A stretch of DNA of 28,492 nt from UBA1189 sp045660385 (GTDB taxonomy: Bacteria > Bacteroidota > Bacteroidia > Bacteroidales > Bacteroidaceae): contig JAZRDT010000089.1 in NCBI GenBank assembly GCA_045660385.1, forward strand, positions 1-28,492. The letters run 5' to 3'. Numbering within the stretch: position 1 is the first letter of the stretch; each line of letters starts with the position of its first letter. Made by a program: the position numbers and the translations under genes. The notes beneath the pieces were generated by a model. The model was not told where the DNA came from. It saw nothing but the letters and a program-made list of their open reading frames with translations, and did no database searches. Of this stretch, positions 21,703 through 28,492 are shown piece by piece.

Positions 21703-23082
21703 TTACTTGATGTTGGGAAGCTCCAATCCGTATCCCTTGCGCTTGTCCTCCTTCTTGAGTGAGAATGCGAGCAGGAGGGCGATGATGCCGAAGCAGGCGA
21801 ATACAATCATCGGCAAGGTGTAGTTGTACTGAGTGAAGACCTGTCCGTCAACAACGCGTTCGCCAACGATGCAGTACTCGTTGAGCAACCATCCGATGAG
21901 CAGAGGCACGAATCCGAGACCGATGTTCTGCACCCAGAAGATGAGGGCATAAGCCGATCCGAGCAACTTCTCGGGGATGATCTTGGGTACGCTGGGCCAC
22001 ATCGCTGAGGGTACGAGTGAGAAGGCTACGCCCAATACGATGGCGATGAATCCGGCAAACCACCAGTAGTTGAGGATGGGCAGAGCAAACAATACGTGTA
22101 CGCCAATGAGCATTGCCGAACCGATGATCATGATGGTGGCACCCTTACCCTTGCGGTCGTAGATTCCTCCGAAGAGCGGAGTCATGATGAGGTTACCCAT
22201 GGGGATGAGGGCGGGAATCCATCCTGCCACCGTGTTGGCCATTCCATACTTGTTCTCCATGAGTGAGGTTGCATACTTCATGAAGGGGAATACGGCTGAG
22301 TAGAACATCAGGCAGAGCAGGGCGATGATCCAGAAACCCTTGTTGGTGATAATCTCCTTCAGGTCTGATATATGGAAGGTCTCGTCTCCTTCGCTGCCAC
22401 CATCGGCTTCAGCTACAAGTTGCTTGTCGAGTCGGGTATCCATTACGCAGAATACGCAATAGGCCAGGAGTCCGATAGCGATAAGCACGAGCGCGAAGAG
22501 TAGGGGAGTCGACATGCTGAAGTTCTTCACGATGAGCGGACTCACAATCATGGCCAGAGCTGTGCCTAAGCGGGCTACAGCTACCTGGATACCCATAGCC
22601 AGTGCAATTTCCTTGCCTTTGAACCATTTGGCGATTACCTTGGTTACGGTGATGCCGCAGTTCTCGGTACCTACCGCAAAGACGGCATATCCGAGACTCG
22701 CAATCATTACCTGTGTGCGGATGCCGAAGATGTAGCCGGCGTCAGGTCCCGGAGAGATATACTCTACGGCATAATACTTGATGAAGGCACCGATTACCAT
22801 CAGGGCACACGAGGCGATACCGGTGATGCGCACGCCCAGCTTGTCGAGAATCATGCCACCGAAGATGAGCATGAAGAGGAATACGTTGAACCAGCAATAG
22901 GCCCAGTTGAAGATGCCGAAGTCAGAACTTGACCAATCCATCTCTACTTCGAGCATGGTCATGAGGGGCGACATGGCGTCGGTGAGGAAGTATCCCCACA
23001 TCATGGTAAACGAAACGATGATCAGGGCTGTCCAGCGGGCTGCCTTCGAATCGCGCAGTGTTTGTTGCAGTTGTTTTGTCAT
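21703..23082 (-). CDS. Major facilitator superfamily transporter, MFSD1-like
   Basis: This 459-residue inner-membrane protein has about 12 hydrophobic segments in two halves, separated by a charged loop near residues 215-245 (ending GSEGDETFHI). The first segment begins ALIIVSFTMMWGYFLTDAMS. The loop motif FGGMILDKLGVRITG resembles the MFS signature between helices 2 and 3, and WFKGKEIALAMGIQVAVARL resembles the MFSD1/OFA-type subgroup. The second half contains FGGIYDRKGKGATIM, the matching loop motif. The substrate cannot be predicted with confidence. A promoter with a perfect -33 box and an 80-nt leader containing a TTGGCC/GGCCAA hairpin precede it. A T-run terminator follows. It appears to be a single-gene unit. 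Confidence 0.88.
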   Translation of the reverse strand: MTKQLQQTLRDSKAARWTALIIVSFTMMWGYFLTDAMSPLMTMLEVEMDWSSSDFGIFNWAYCWFNVFLFMLIFGGMILDKLGVRITGIASCALMVIGAFIKYYAVEYISPGPDAGYIFGIRTQVMIASLGYAVFAVGTENCGITVTKVIAKWFKGKEIALAMGIQVAVARLGTALAMIVSPLIVKNFSMSTPLLFALVLIAIGLLAYCVFCVMDTRLDKQLVAEADGGSEGDETFHISDLKEIITNKGFWIIALLCLMFYSAVFPFMKYATSLMENKYGMANTVAGWIPALIPMGNLIMTPLFGGIYDRKGKGATIMIIGSAMLIGVHVLFALPILNYWWFAGFIAIVLGVAFSLVPSAMWPSVPKIIPEKLLGSAYALIFWVQNIGLGFVPLLIGWLLNEYCIVGERVVDGQVFTQYNYTLPMIVFACFGIIALLLAFSLKKEDKRKGYGLELPNIK

Positions 23083-23167
23083 TGTTTTTAGTGAGTTTTT
23101 ATTATTACATTAATATTATATACCCATTGTCCGGTTGGCCAGACCGCTGTGCCGGCCAAACATGATG

Positions 23168-23199
23168 CGAAGGTACGAAGATTCCTCCACTGTAGCAAA
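23168..23199 (-). promoter_or_regulatory. MFS gene promoter
   Basis: Minus-strand TTTG (23196-23199), a 20-nt spacer and TACCTTCG (23168-23175). The leader carries ttggcc/ggccaa arms (23135-23140, 23154-23159). The interval 23200-23364 up to the tRNA promoter holds nothing else that I can support. Confidence 0.6.
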
Positions 23200-23364
23200 C
23201 GTTTCTTGAGTTTTGGACTATAAAAGCTGGAATAAGTGTTGGGCGGTGGATGCGGTATGGTTGCGGAAAATCCGACGGAAAACGCCCGAAAAGTCCGAAA
23301 GATGGCTGAAAAACCCCGATTTTTGAAAAAAAACAAAGAAAAAGTGATTTTTTTTGTGTTTTTG

Positions 23365-23395
23365 TTTGGTGATTAAAATAAAAGCCGTACCTTTG
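23365..23395 (+). promoter_or_regulatory. tRNA operon promoter
   Basis: TTTG (23365-23368), a 19-nt spacer and a perfect -7 TACCTTTG (23388-23395), about 65 nt before the first tRNA. It is the closest match to the Bacteroidetes consensus in the window. Confidence 0.85.
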
Positions 23396-23460
23396 CACTC
23401 GCAAAACGGAACGATGCCGTTTGTTCTTTGAAATGTTGAAGAAATAAGCAAAACAAAATT

Positions 23461-23533
23461 GCGGAAATAGCTCAGTTGGTAGAGCACAACCTTGCCAAGG
23501 TTGGGGTCGCGAGTTCGAGCCTCGTTTTCCGCT
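23461..23533 (+). tRNA. tRNA-Gly (GCC), copy 1
   Basis: A 73-nt cloverleaf: acceptor GCGGAAA/TTTCCGC with U discriminator, D-arm GCTCAGTTGGTAGAGC, anticodon GCC in CTTGCCAAG, T-arm with TTCGAGC. CCA is not encoded. It is first of four tRNAs on one transcript and identical to copy 2 at 23781. Confidence 0.97.
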
Positions 23534-23575
23534 CACAAGTTTGAATTTGTGTCTACAACCGATGAGTCGGTGTAA

Positions 23576-23656
23576 GCCCAGGTGGCGGAATGGTAGACGC
23601 GCTCGTTTCAGGTGCGAGTGTTGAGAGACGTGCAGGTTCGAGTCCTGTTCTGGGCA
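23576..23656 (+). tRNA. tRNA-Leu (CAG)
   Basis: An 81-nt class II tRNA with a long variable arm. The acceptor is GCCCAGG/TCTGGGC with one G-U pair and A discriminator; the anticodon loop TTCAGGT gives CAG; the T-arm is GCAGG-TTCGAGT-CCTGT. CCA is not encoded. Confidence 0.95.
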
Positions 23657-23689
23657 CAAACCAAACGAGTATTGACTTAATGAATAAAT

Positions 23690-23776
23690 GGAGAGATGGC
23701 GGAATTGGTAGACGCGCTACTTTGAGGGGGTAGTGACCGTTGGGTCGTGTGAGTTCGAGTCTCATTCTCTTCACCA
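23690..23776 (+). tRNA. tRNA-Leu (GAG), CCA encoded
   Basis: A class II tRNA with acceptor GGAGAGA/TCTCTTC, A discriminator (23773) and an encoded CCA at 23774-23776. The anticodon loop TTGAGGG gives GAG. It is the only tRNA in the window with CCA in the DNA. Confidence 0.95.
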
Positions 23777-23780
23777 GATT

Positions 23781-23853
23781 GCGGAAATAGCTCAGTTGGT
23801 AGAGCACAACCTTGCCAAGGTTGGGGTCGCGAGTTCGAGCCTCGTTTTCCGCT
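23781..23853 (+). tRNA. tRNA-Gly (GCC), copy 2
   Basis: Identical over 73 nt to the copy at 23461; the identity extends 3 nt upstream (att) and 2 nt downstream (ca), making a 78-bp direct repeat 320 bp apart. It is the last gene of the tRNA operon. Confidence 0.97.
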
Positions 23854-23856
23854 CAT

Positions 23857-23886
23857 AGAGGTCTAAGGCAATAGGCCTCTTTTTTA
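23857..23886 (+). terminator. tRNA operon terminator
   Basis: agaggtct (23857-23864) pairs with aggcctct (23873-23880) with one U-G pair, followed by six T. It begins 4 nt after the last tRNA. Confidence 0.9.
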
Positions 23887-23909
23887 TTTTAAATCGTTTC
23901 AGAAATATA

Positions 23910-23944
23910 AGCCCCGGCACGTTTGTGCTGGGGCTTTTCTTTTT
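23910..23944. terminator. Terminator of the GH20 gene, second stop for the tRNA operon
   Basis: agccccggcac (23910-23920) pairs with gtgctggggct (23925-23935) with one wobble and a 4-nt loop. The plus side has a T-rich tail (ttttcttttttc); it lies directly after the GH20 stop on the minus strand. Confidence 0.8.
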
Positions 23945-25996
23945 TCACTCAATCACAATCTCATCGATGAAGAGGAATCCGCCGAAGTCGCTTCGCAGCG
24001 CCTGATAGCGCACGTACCGCGCTTCTGCTGTGCCCTCCCACCCGAAGGTCTTGAAGGTCACGGCATCGTCCTTCACGACTTCGATCTCCTCGCGTTTCAG
24101 TTCGGTAAAGGTCTCTCCGTCGTGCGATACCGAGATGATCACCTGTGCCGGCATGAAGACGCCGGGGCCGCATATCTGCATGAAATCGGCGCTGATGGAG
24201 GTGATAGGCGTTGTCTCGCCCAAGTCGATGATGGCGTCCACGCCCTTTCTTCCGAGGAATCCTTGCCAACGCTTGTCTCCGTAGGTCCATCCTCCGCGTA
24301 TGCCATCCACCAGGGCGCTGTCTCCGCCTGCCGCATAGCCTTTGTAGTAGGCCGATCCGTCAGCGTAGACAACCCGCTTGCCAACCCCCAGGTGCCGTAT
24401 GGGCTTGTCGGCTCCCGGGCGGTTTCCTACCTCGTGATGCAGGTCGAACGGGTGGTAACCCTTGGCGCGCAATGCCTCTACGGCCTTCAGTGCCCGGACG
24501 TGGAAATCCTCGAAGCACTTGTTCTCCGGCGCGCTCCATGCCACCTCGGCAAGCGCCAGGATGCGCGGATAGGCCATGTACTCCATGTGCTCCTCGGTGG
24601 GGATGTATTCGGCAAACAGGTTGCCTTGCACACCGTACAGGAGTTGGGCTGTCTCATGGTCGAGCGTGTCGGGAATCGGGTCGTACGAATAGACCTTCTG
24701 CAAGGGCAGGTATCCCCCGAAGGCCTCGGGCTGCGTGTGAGGCGCATCCTGGTAGGCGTCGAAGTAGCAAAACTCACCGGGAGTCATGATGGCTCTGTGG
24801 CCCATCTGCATGGCCTTCAGACCGCCGTCGGTGCCGCGCCACGACATGACAGAGGCATGGGGAGCCAAACCTCCGTCGAGGATTTCGTCCCATCCCAGCA
24901 AACTGCGTCCGTGTGCATTCAGGAATTTCTCGATGCGGTGGATAAAGTAGCTCTGCAGCTCGTCTACATTGTCGAGTCCCTCCTGTTGCATGCGGGCCTT
25001 GCACAGGGCGCACTCCTTCCATGACTGCTTGCTGGCCTCGTCGCCACCGATATGGATGTAGTGCGAGGGGAACAGCTCCATCACCTCGAGCAATACATTC
25101 TCGATAAACTCGAACACCTTTTCGTTGCCTGCGCAGAAGTCGGCCTCCTTATAGGGGGTGTGCGAGCACGAGAGCTCGGGATAAACGGTTAGCACCTCTT
25201 CGGAATGCGACGGCATCTCTATTTCGGGGATTACGGTGATGTAGTGCTTCTGCGCGTAGGCTACGATATCTCGTATCTGCTCCTGCGTGTAGTATCCTCC
25301 ATGGGCATCCGCCTCCCCTTCGGTCGCATAATGCCGGTCCCCATTCCACCAGTCCTTCCATAAGGCATGTGTGCGCCATGCGGCCTGTCGGGTGAGCTCG
25401 GGGTAGCGCTTTATCTCGATGCGCCATCCGGCAGCATCGGTCAGGTGCAGGTGCAGGTGGTTGAGCTTGTAGTAGGCCATCGCCTCTATCTGCTTCTTGA
25501 TGAAGTCCGCGTCGAAGAAGTGGCGCGACACGTCGAGCATCATGCCTCGATACTCGAACCTCGGCTCGTCCACGATTGTGCCATAGGCTATGGCCCCGTC
25601 CTCGTAGCTCATCTGCAGCAGTGTCTGTATGCCATAGAAGAGTCCGGCCTCCGATAAGGCACCGATTCTGACCCCTGATTTGTCTGCCGACAATATGTAG
25701 CCCTCGGCCTTGTTTATGCCGGGAAGGGTGTCGGCAAGTTCCAGGATGATGGCATTGTCTGTAGGCCTGGTGTCGCTCCATTGGCCTAAAGCGTGCCTGT
25801 CGATATATTCCTTCAGGTAGGCACCCTCTCCCTCGGGTGCGTCCATCCACAGTCGGGTGTGTCCGTTCAGGGTGAATGTCAGTTTCTGCAGTTCCACGCT
25901 CAGGGGAACGGGGATGATGGATGTGTGCTCCCCGCTTCCGCATGCGGCAAGGAGGATGCCCAGTATCAGGCCAATCGTGGCGGCATATTTTTTCAT
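23945..25996 (-). CDS. GH20 beta-N-acetylhexosaminidase lipoprotein
   Basis: The enzyme releases terminal GlcNAc or GalNAc from glycans by substrate-assisted catalysis. The 683-residue protein has a lipoprotein signal (MKKYAATIGLILGILLAAC, Cys19), a GH20b N-terminal domain (about 25-145), the GH20 barrel (about 148-500) and a C-terminal galactose-binding-like (F5/8 type C or CBM32-like) domain (about 545-683). The barrel has YRGMMLDVSRHF, HLHLTDAAGWRIEIK, PEIEMPSHSEE and the catalytic HIGGDEAS with the Asp-Glu pair near 317-318. It is likely anchored at the outer membrane or cell surface, as are other glycan-degrading lipoproteins of the order. No SusC/SusD pair is adjacent, so it is not in a visible polysaccharide-utilisation locus. 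It lies downstream of, and in the same direction as, rlmD, separated by a terminator. Confidence 0.95.
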   Translation of the reverse strand: MKKYAATIGLILGILLAACGSGEHTSIIPVPLSVELQKLTFTLNGHTRLWMDAPEGEGAYLKEYIDRHALGQWSDTRPTDNAIILELADTLPGINKAEGYILSADKSGVRIGALSEAGLFYGIQTLLQMSYEDGAIAYGTIVDEPRFEYRGMMLDVSRHFFDADFIKKQIEAMAYYKLNHLHLHLTDAAGWRIEIKRYPELTRQAAWRTHALWKDWWNGDRHYATEGEADAHGGYYTQEQIRDIVAYAQKHYITVIPEIEMPSHSEEVLTVYPELSCSHTPYKEADFCAGNEKVFEFIENVLLEVMELFPSHYIHIGGDEASKQSWKECALCKARMQQEGLDNVDELQSYFIHRIEKFLNAHGRSLLGWDEILDGGLAPHASVMSWRGTDGGLKAMQMGHRAIMTPGEFCYFDAYQDAPHTQPEAFGGYLPLQKVYSYDPIPDTLDHETAQLLYGVQGNLFAEYIPTEEHMEYMAYPRILALAEVAWSAPENKCFEDFHVRALKAVEALRAKGYHPFDLHHEVGNRPGADKPIRHLGVGKRVVYADGSAYYKGYAAGGDSALVDGIRGGWTYGDKRWQGFLGRKGVDAIIDLGETTPITSISADFMQICGPGVFMPAQVIISVSHDGETFTELKREEIEVVKDDAVTFKTFGWEGTAEARYVRYQALRSDFGGFLFIDEIVIE

Positions 25997-26024
25997 GGTT
26001 CAAAAAATTGTAGTCTGTATGATT

Positions 26025-26055
26025 AAAAAAGGTAGGAAGCCGGGCTCCCTACCTT
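26025..26055 (-). terminator. rlmD terminator
   Basis: On the minus strand a hairpin with outer arms aaggtag and ctacctt (26029-26055) is followed by six T (26025-26030). It begins 5 nt after the rlmD stop and precedes the GH20 start. Confidence 0.8.
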
Positions 26056-26059
26056 GTGA

Positions 26060-27550
26060 TTACTTCAATTCCAACAATACCACATTCTCTACGTGGTGAG
26101 TGTGAGGGAACATGTCGACCGGTTGCACGCGCGTCACCCTGTATTTCACGTCGAGCAGATTCAGGTCGCGTGCCTGTGTGGCGGGGTTGCAGCTCACATA
26201 CACGATGCGCTTGGGCTCGGCAAAGAGGATGGTGTCAATCACGTCGCCATGCATGCCGGCTCTTGGGGGGTCGGTGATGATGACGTCGGGGCGGCCATAT
26301 TCGTTGATGAACTCCTGATTCAGGATATCCTTCATGTCGCCGGCAAAGAATAGGGTGTTGTCGATGCCGTTGAGCGCTGAGTTTACCTTGGCATCCTCAA
26401 TTGCTTCGGGTACATACTCGATACCGATTACTTGGCGTGCCTTGCGCGATACAAAGTTGGCGATGGTACCCGTGCCCGTGTAGAGGTCGTATACCAGTTC
26501 GTCGCCCGTGAGTCCCGCAAAGTCGCGCGTTACCTTATATAAATTGTAAGCCTGGCGGCTGTTGGTCTGATAGAACGATTTGGGGCCCACCTTGAACTTC
26601 AGTCCCTCCATCTCCTCGATGATGTGGTCGTCGCCCTTGAATACATGAATGGGGAGGTCGCCGATGGTGTCGTTGCACTTGTTGTTGATGACATAGATGA
26701 GCGATGTAATCTCGGGCCATGAGTCGGCCATGAACTGCAACAGCTGCATCATCTGCTTCTCCTCGGCTGCATCCACAATCTTGAACTGCATTACCACCAT
26801 CAATCCCTTGATGCTTCGGTCGTTCTCGTCCTCGGCGATGCGAATCATCATGTTGCGCAGCATACCCTCCTGCGTGCGCAGGTTGAAGAAGCTGTAGTTA
26901 TGCTCGTAGGCAAAGTCGCGCACACCATTTCGTATCCTGTTGCATATATCGTCCATCAAGTGACATTCGTCGATGGCCAGCACCTTGTCGAATGCTCCGG
27001 GGATGTGGAATCCCACGGCATTCCTGTTAAATTGACAATTGTCAATTGTCAATTGTCCATTGTCCATTGTCAATTGTCCATTGTCAATTGTCAATTGAGA
27101 ATCGATCTCCTCCTGGGTGAGCCAACGCTTGTTGCTAAAGGTGAACTCCAGCTTGTTGCGGTAGCGCTCCGTCAGTTCTGAACCCAGAATGGGCGATATC
27201 TCGGGCAGTTCAATCTTGCCTATGCGCACCAGGTTGTCGGTCACCTGCTTCTGCTTGAAACGTATCTGGTCTTCGTAGTTGAGACATTGCCACTTGCAGC
27301 CGCCGCACACACCGAAATGCTTGCAGAAGGGCTCGCTGCGCAGGGGCGAGTATTCGTGGAATTTCACGGCCACCGCCTCGGCATAGCTATGCTTCTTGCG
27401 CTTCACCTGCAGGTCCACCACGTCGCCCGGCACCACATAGGGCACAAACACTACCATATCATTCACGCGGGCCAATGCCTTGCCCTCGGCTGCCACGTCG
27501 GTTATTGTAATCTGCTCCAATAACGGGAGTTCTTTCTTCTTTCTTGCCAT
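26060..27550 (-). CDS. rlmD: RlmD/RumA-type 23S rRNA (uracil-5-)-methyltransferase with a heptamer-repeat insert
   Basis: This 496-residue SAM-dependent enzyme probably makes m5U in 23S rRNA (U1939 in E. coli). The order is a TRAM RNA-binding domain (about 10-68), Fe-S cluster Cys76, Cys82 and Cys85 (CKHFGVCGGC) with Cys196 as a likely fourth ligand, a Rossmann domain with YDLYTGTGTIANF, DPPRAGMH, and the catalytic Cys in YVSCNPATQ. Residues 151-173 are an insert of period seven (QLTIDNG, QLTMDNG, QLTIDNC) made by a heptanucleotide DNA array; homologues as I recall them join WLTQEE to NAVGFHIPG directly. The frame runs back to a TTG at 27628 through GC-rich DNA, but ATG at 27550 gives the family start (MARKKKEL). 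RlmCD-type double specificity is possible. Confidence 0.93.
   Translation of the reverse strand: MARKKKELPLLEQITITDVAAEGKALARVNDMVVFVPYVVPGDVVDLQVKRKKHSYAEAVAVKFHEYSPLRSEPFCKHFGVCGGCKWQCLNYEDQIRFKQKQVTDNLVRIGKIELPEISPILGSELTERYRNKLEFTFSNKRWLTQEEIDSQLTIDNGQLTMDNGQLTIDNCQFNRNAVGFHIPGAFDKVLAIDECHLMDDICNRIRNGVRDFAYEHNYSFFNLRTQEGMLRNMMIRIAEDENDRSIKGLMVVMQFKIVDAAEEKQMMQLLQFMADSWPEITSLIYVINNKCNDTIGDLPIHVFKGDDHIIEEMEGLKFKVGPKSFYQTNSRQAYNLYKVTRDFAGLTGDELVYDLYTGTGTIANFVSRKARQVIGIEYVPEAIEDAKVNSALNGIDNTLFFAGDMKDILNQEFINEYGRPDVIITDPPRAGMHGDVIDTILFAEPKRIVYVSCNPATQARDLNLLDVKYRVTRVQPVDMFPHTHHVENVVLLELK
27029..27098. repeat. Heptanucleotide tandem repeat (CAATTGT/CCATTGT), in frame inside rlmD
   Basis: Nine contiguous 7-bp units at 27036-27098: CAATTGT x3, CCATTGT x2, CAATTGT, CCATTGT, CAATTGT and a final CAATTGA; an imperfect tenth unit lies at 27029-27035. 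The nine clear units are 63 bp or 21 codons, so the frame is kept and the protein shows a seven-residue period. Any change by a number of units not divisible by three would shift the frame. Confidence 0.95.
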
Positions 27551-27570
27551 TGTTACACTCTTTGTTTCTG

Positions 27571-27632
27571 CTGTCCGAAGCCTTCGGTCGGGCACTGCCG
27601 GCCGTCCGGCCGCTTCCGTACGCCGCAATCGG
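27571..27632. repeat. GC-rich self-complementary segment in the rlmD leader
   Basis: The segment contains ccgaag-c-cttcgg (27575-27587) and gccgg/ccggc arms (27597-27610) in a stretch clearly richer in G+C than the A/T-rich flanks. It falls in the 5' leader of rlmD. It could be a folded leader or a dispersed repeat; I cannot test copy number within this window. Confidence 0.45.
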
Positions 27633-27653
27633 GCTATTCTTTTCTAATTTCGA

Positions 27654-27661
27654 CAAAATTA
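27654..27661 (-). promoter_or_regulatory. Likely rlmD -7 box
   Basis: Minus-strand TAATTTTG is a perfect TAnnTTTG about 100 nt before the rlmD ATG. No good -33 box is seen at 19-21 nt, so it is uncertain. Confidence 0.35.
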
Positions 27662-27755
27662 CATAAAATATCCATATGGTGGTAGCGAAAGTGAAAAATT
27701 TATATTTCAAGTGAAAAACGTGGCTCTATAATTTCATCCTTTCGTGAAAAAGTGC

Positions 27756-27763
27756 TATCTTTG
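27756..27763 (+). promoter_or_regulatory. ppdK promoter -7 box
   Basis: TATCTTTG is a perfect -7 element identical to that of the DUF4301 gene, about 85 nt before the ppdK ATG. A weak TTTC-like -33 lies about 20 nt upstream. Confidence 0.55.
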
Positions 27764-27848
27764 CTCTGTTAATGGGCGAAGTATACCTATATTATATTAG
27801 ACTATTATCAACAAACATATTTTTACTACTTAATAATTATTAAAAATT

Positions 27849-28492
27849 ATGAGCGAAAAAAGAGTTTACTTATTCGGTAATGGTAAGGCCGAAGGTAAGG
27901 CAGACATGAGAAATCTGCTCGGTGGTAAAGGTGCCAATCTGGCTGAAATGAACCTGATTGGTGTACCCGTTCCTCCCGGTTTCACCATTACTACAGACAC
28001 TTGTAACGATTACTATCGTTTAGGCAAGGCTGAAGTTGTTGAGTTGTTGAAGGACGACGTGCATGCAGCAGTAGCACACGTTGAGACCTTGATGAACTCA
28101 AAGTTCGGTGACATTGAGAACCCCTTGTTGGTTTCTGTACGTTCAGGTGCTCGCGCTTCAATGCCCGGCATGATGGATACTATCCTCAACCTCGGTTTGA
28201 ACGACGAAGTAGTTGAGGGTATGGTACGCAAGACCGGCAACGCACGCTTTGCTTGGGACTCATACCGTCGTTTCGTACAGATGTACGGTGACGTAGTATT
28301 GGGTATGAAGCCTGTAAACAAAGAAGACATCGATCCGTTCGAGGCTATCATCGAAGAGGTGAAGGAGGCTAAGGGCGTTAAGCTCGACAATGAGCTTGAG
28401 GTTGAGGATTTGAAAGAGCTCGTTAAGAAGTTCAAGGCTGCTGTTAAGGAGCAGACCGGTAAGGACTTCCCCACAGACGCTTACGAGCAGCT
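27849..28492 (+). CDS. ppdK: Pyruvate phosphate dikinase, N-terminal part (runs off the window)
   Basis: PPDK interconverts pyruvate, ATP and phosphate with PEP, AMP and PPi. Only the first 214 residues are present; the full family length is about 900. Visible are VYLFGNGKAEGKADM, LLGGKGANLAEM (24-34), PVPPGFTITT and SVRSGARASMPGMMDT (96-111), all part of the ATP-grasp nucleotide-binding domain. The start ATG at 27849 (MSEKRVY) is preceded by an A/T-rich leader and a consensus -7 box. The gene is cut by the window edge, not broken. With the PPi-dependent pfp at the other end of the window it fits a PPi-economising glycolysis. High use of the codons ggt, aag and cgt suggests strong expression. 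Confidence 0.96.
   Translation, partial: MSEKRVYLFGNGKAEGKADMRNLLGGKGANLAEMNLIGVPVPPGFTITTDTCNDYYRLGKAEVVELLKDDVHAAVAHVETLMNSKFGDIENPLLVSVRSGARASMPGMMDTILNLGLNDEVVEGMVRKTGNARFAWDSYRRFVQMYGDVVLGMKPVNKEDIDPFEAIIEEVKEAKGVKLDNELEVEDLKELVKKFKAAVKEQTGKDFPTDAYEQ

Noticed and set aside
23105..23659. 184-residue minus-strand frame and neighbours across the tRNA cluster
   Set aside because: They run through complete tRNA genes and the tRNA operon promoter.
23458..23855. tRNA-Gly repeats as attachment sites of an integrated element
   Set aside because: The 320-bp interval holds only two tRNA genes and no integrase or cargo, so a tandem duplication is a simpler reading.
24122..26003. Frames of 300 (+) and 284 (-) residues overlapping the GH20 gene
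   Set aside because: The gene is relatively GC-rich, which leaves long open frames in other phases; only the GH20 frame shows domain motifs and a signal peptide.
27036..27098. CRISPR array
   Set aside because: The units are 7 bp and contiguous without spacers, and no cas gene is present; it is a simple tandem repeat.
27551..27628. 26-residue N-terminal extension of rlmD from a TTG
   Set aside because: It translates the GC-rich folded leader into an Arg-rich stretch absent from the family; the ATG at 27550 matches the usual start.
1..28492. Mobile elements, prophage, toxin-antitoxin or defence genes
   Set aside because: No transposase, integrase, phage structural gene or recognisable defence domain was found; the GH25 lysozyme has a membrane anchor and no phage neighbours.

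Overview
The window looks like a chromosomal core region of a Bacteroidales bacterium, probably Prevotellaceae or Bacteroidaceae. The gene set is typical of that order: PPi-dependent phosphofructokinase, BatB, DUF4301, DUF1573, GH20 lipoprotein, an orphan TPR protein and pyruvate phosphate dikinase. Promoters repeatedly show the Bacteroidetes form (-7 TAnnTTTG, -33 TTTG or TTCG, 19-20 nt spacer) instead of the E. coli form. No phage, insertion sequence, plasmid or CRISPR signal is visible. The genus assignment is inference from remembered homologues.

Layout. 1-366 is non-coding with several strong inverted repeats. 367-630 (-) is a small conserved protein divergent from pfp (889-2535, +), followed by a membrane-anchored GH25 lysozyme and an aldo/keto reductase. 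A tRNA-Cys (-) and a lone batB follow. gyrA and a secreted TPR protein form the next + block. A minus block (14353 down to 10169) carries a RelA-type (p)ppGpp synthetase, a DUF1573 protein and uronate isomerase uxaC. A + block (14678-19945) carries DUF4301, fmt, a sigma-70/ECF factor and lepA. A minus pair, pheA plus a lipoprotein, is followed by an MFS transporter. A four-tRNA operon (Gly, Leu, Leu, Gly) on + precedes a GH20 hexosaminidase and an RlmD-type rRNA methyltransferase, both on the minus strand. ppdK starts at 27849 and runs off the right edge.

Most genes are housekeeping: PPi-linked glycolysis (pfp, ppdK), DNA topology (gyrA), translation and rRNA/tRNA functions (fmt, lepA, rlmD, tRNAs), stringent response (relA-like) and glycan or uronate use (GH20, uxaC). 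I did not find a clear new multi-gene system. The observations most worth following are an in-frame heptanucleotide repeat array inside the rlmD-like gene, a UDP-sugar-pyrophosphorylase-like motif order in the DUF4301 protein, a long RSH protein whose hydrolase site is degenerate but whose synthetase site is intact, inverted repeats around the gyrA and sigma-factor promoters, and a possible structured RNA at the left end.
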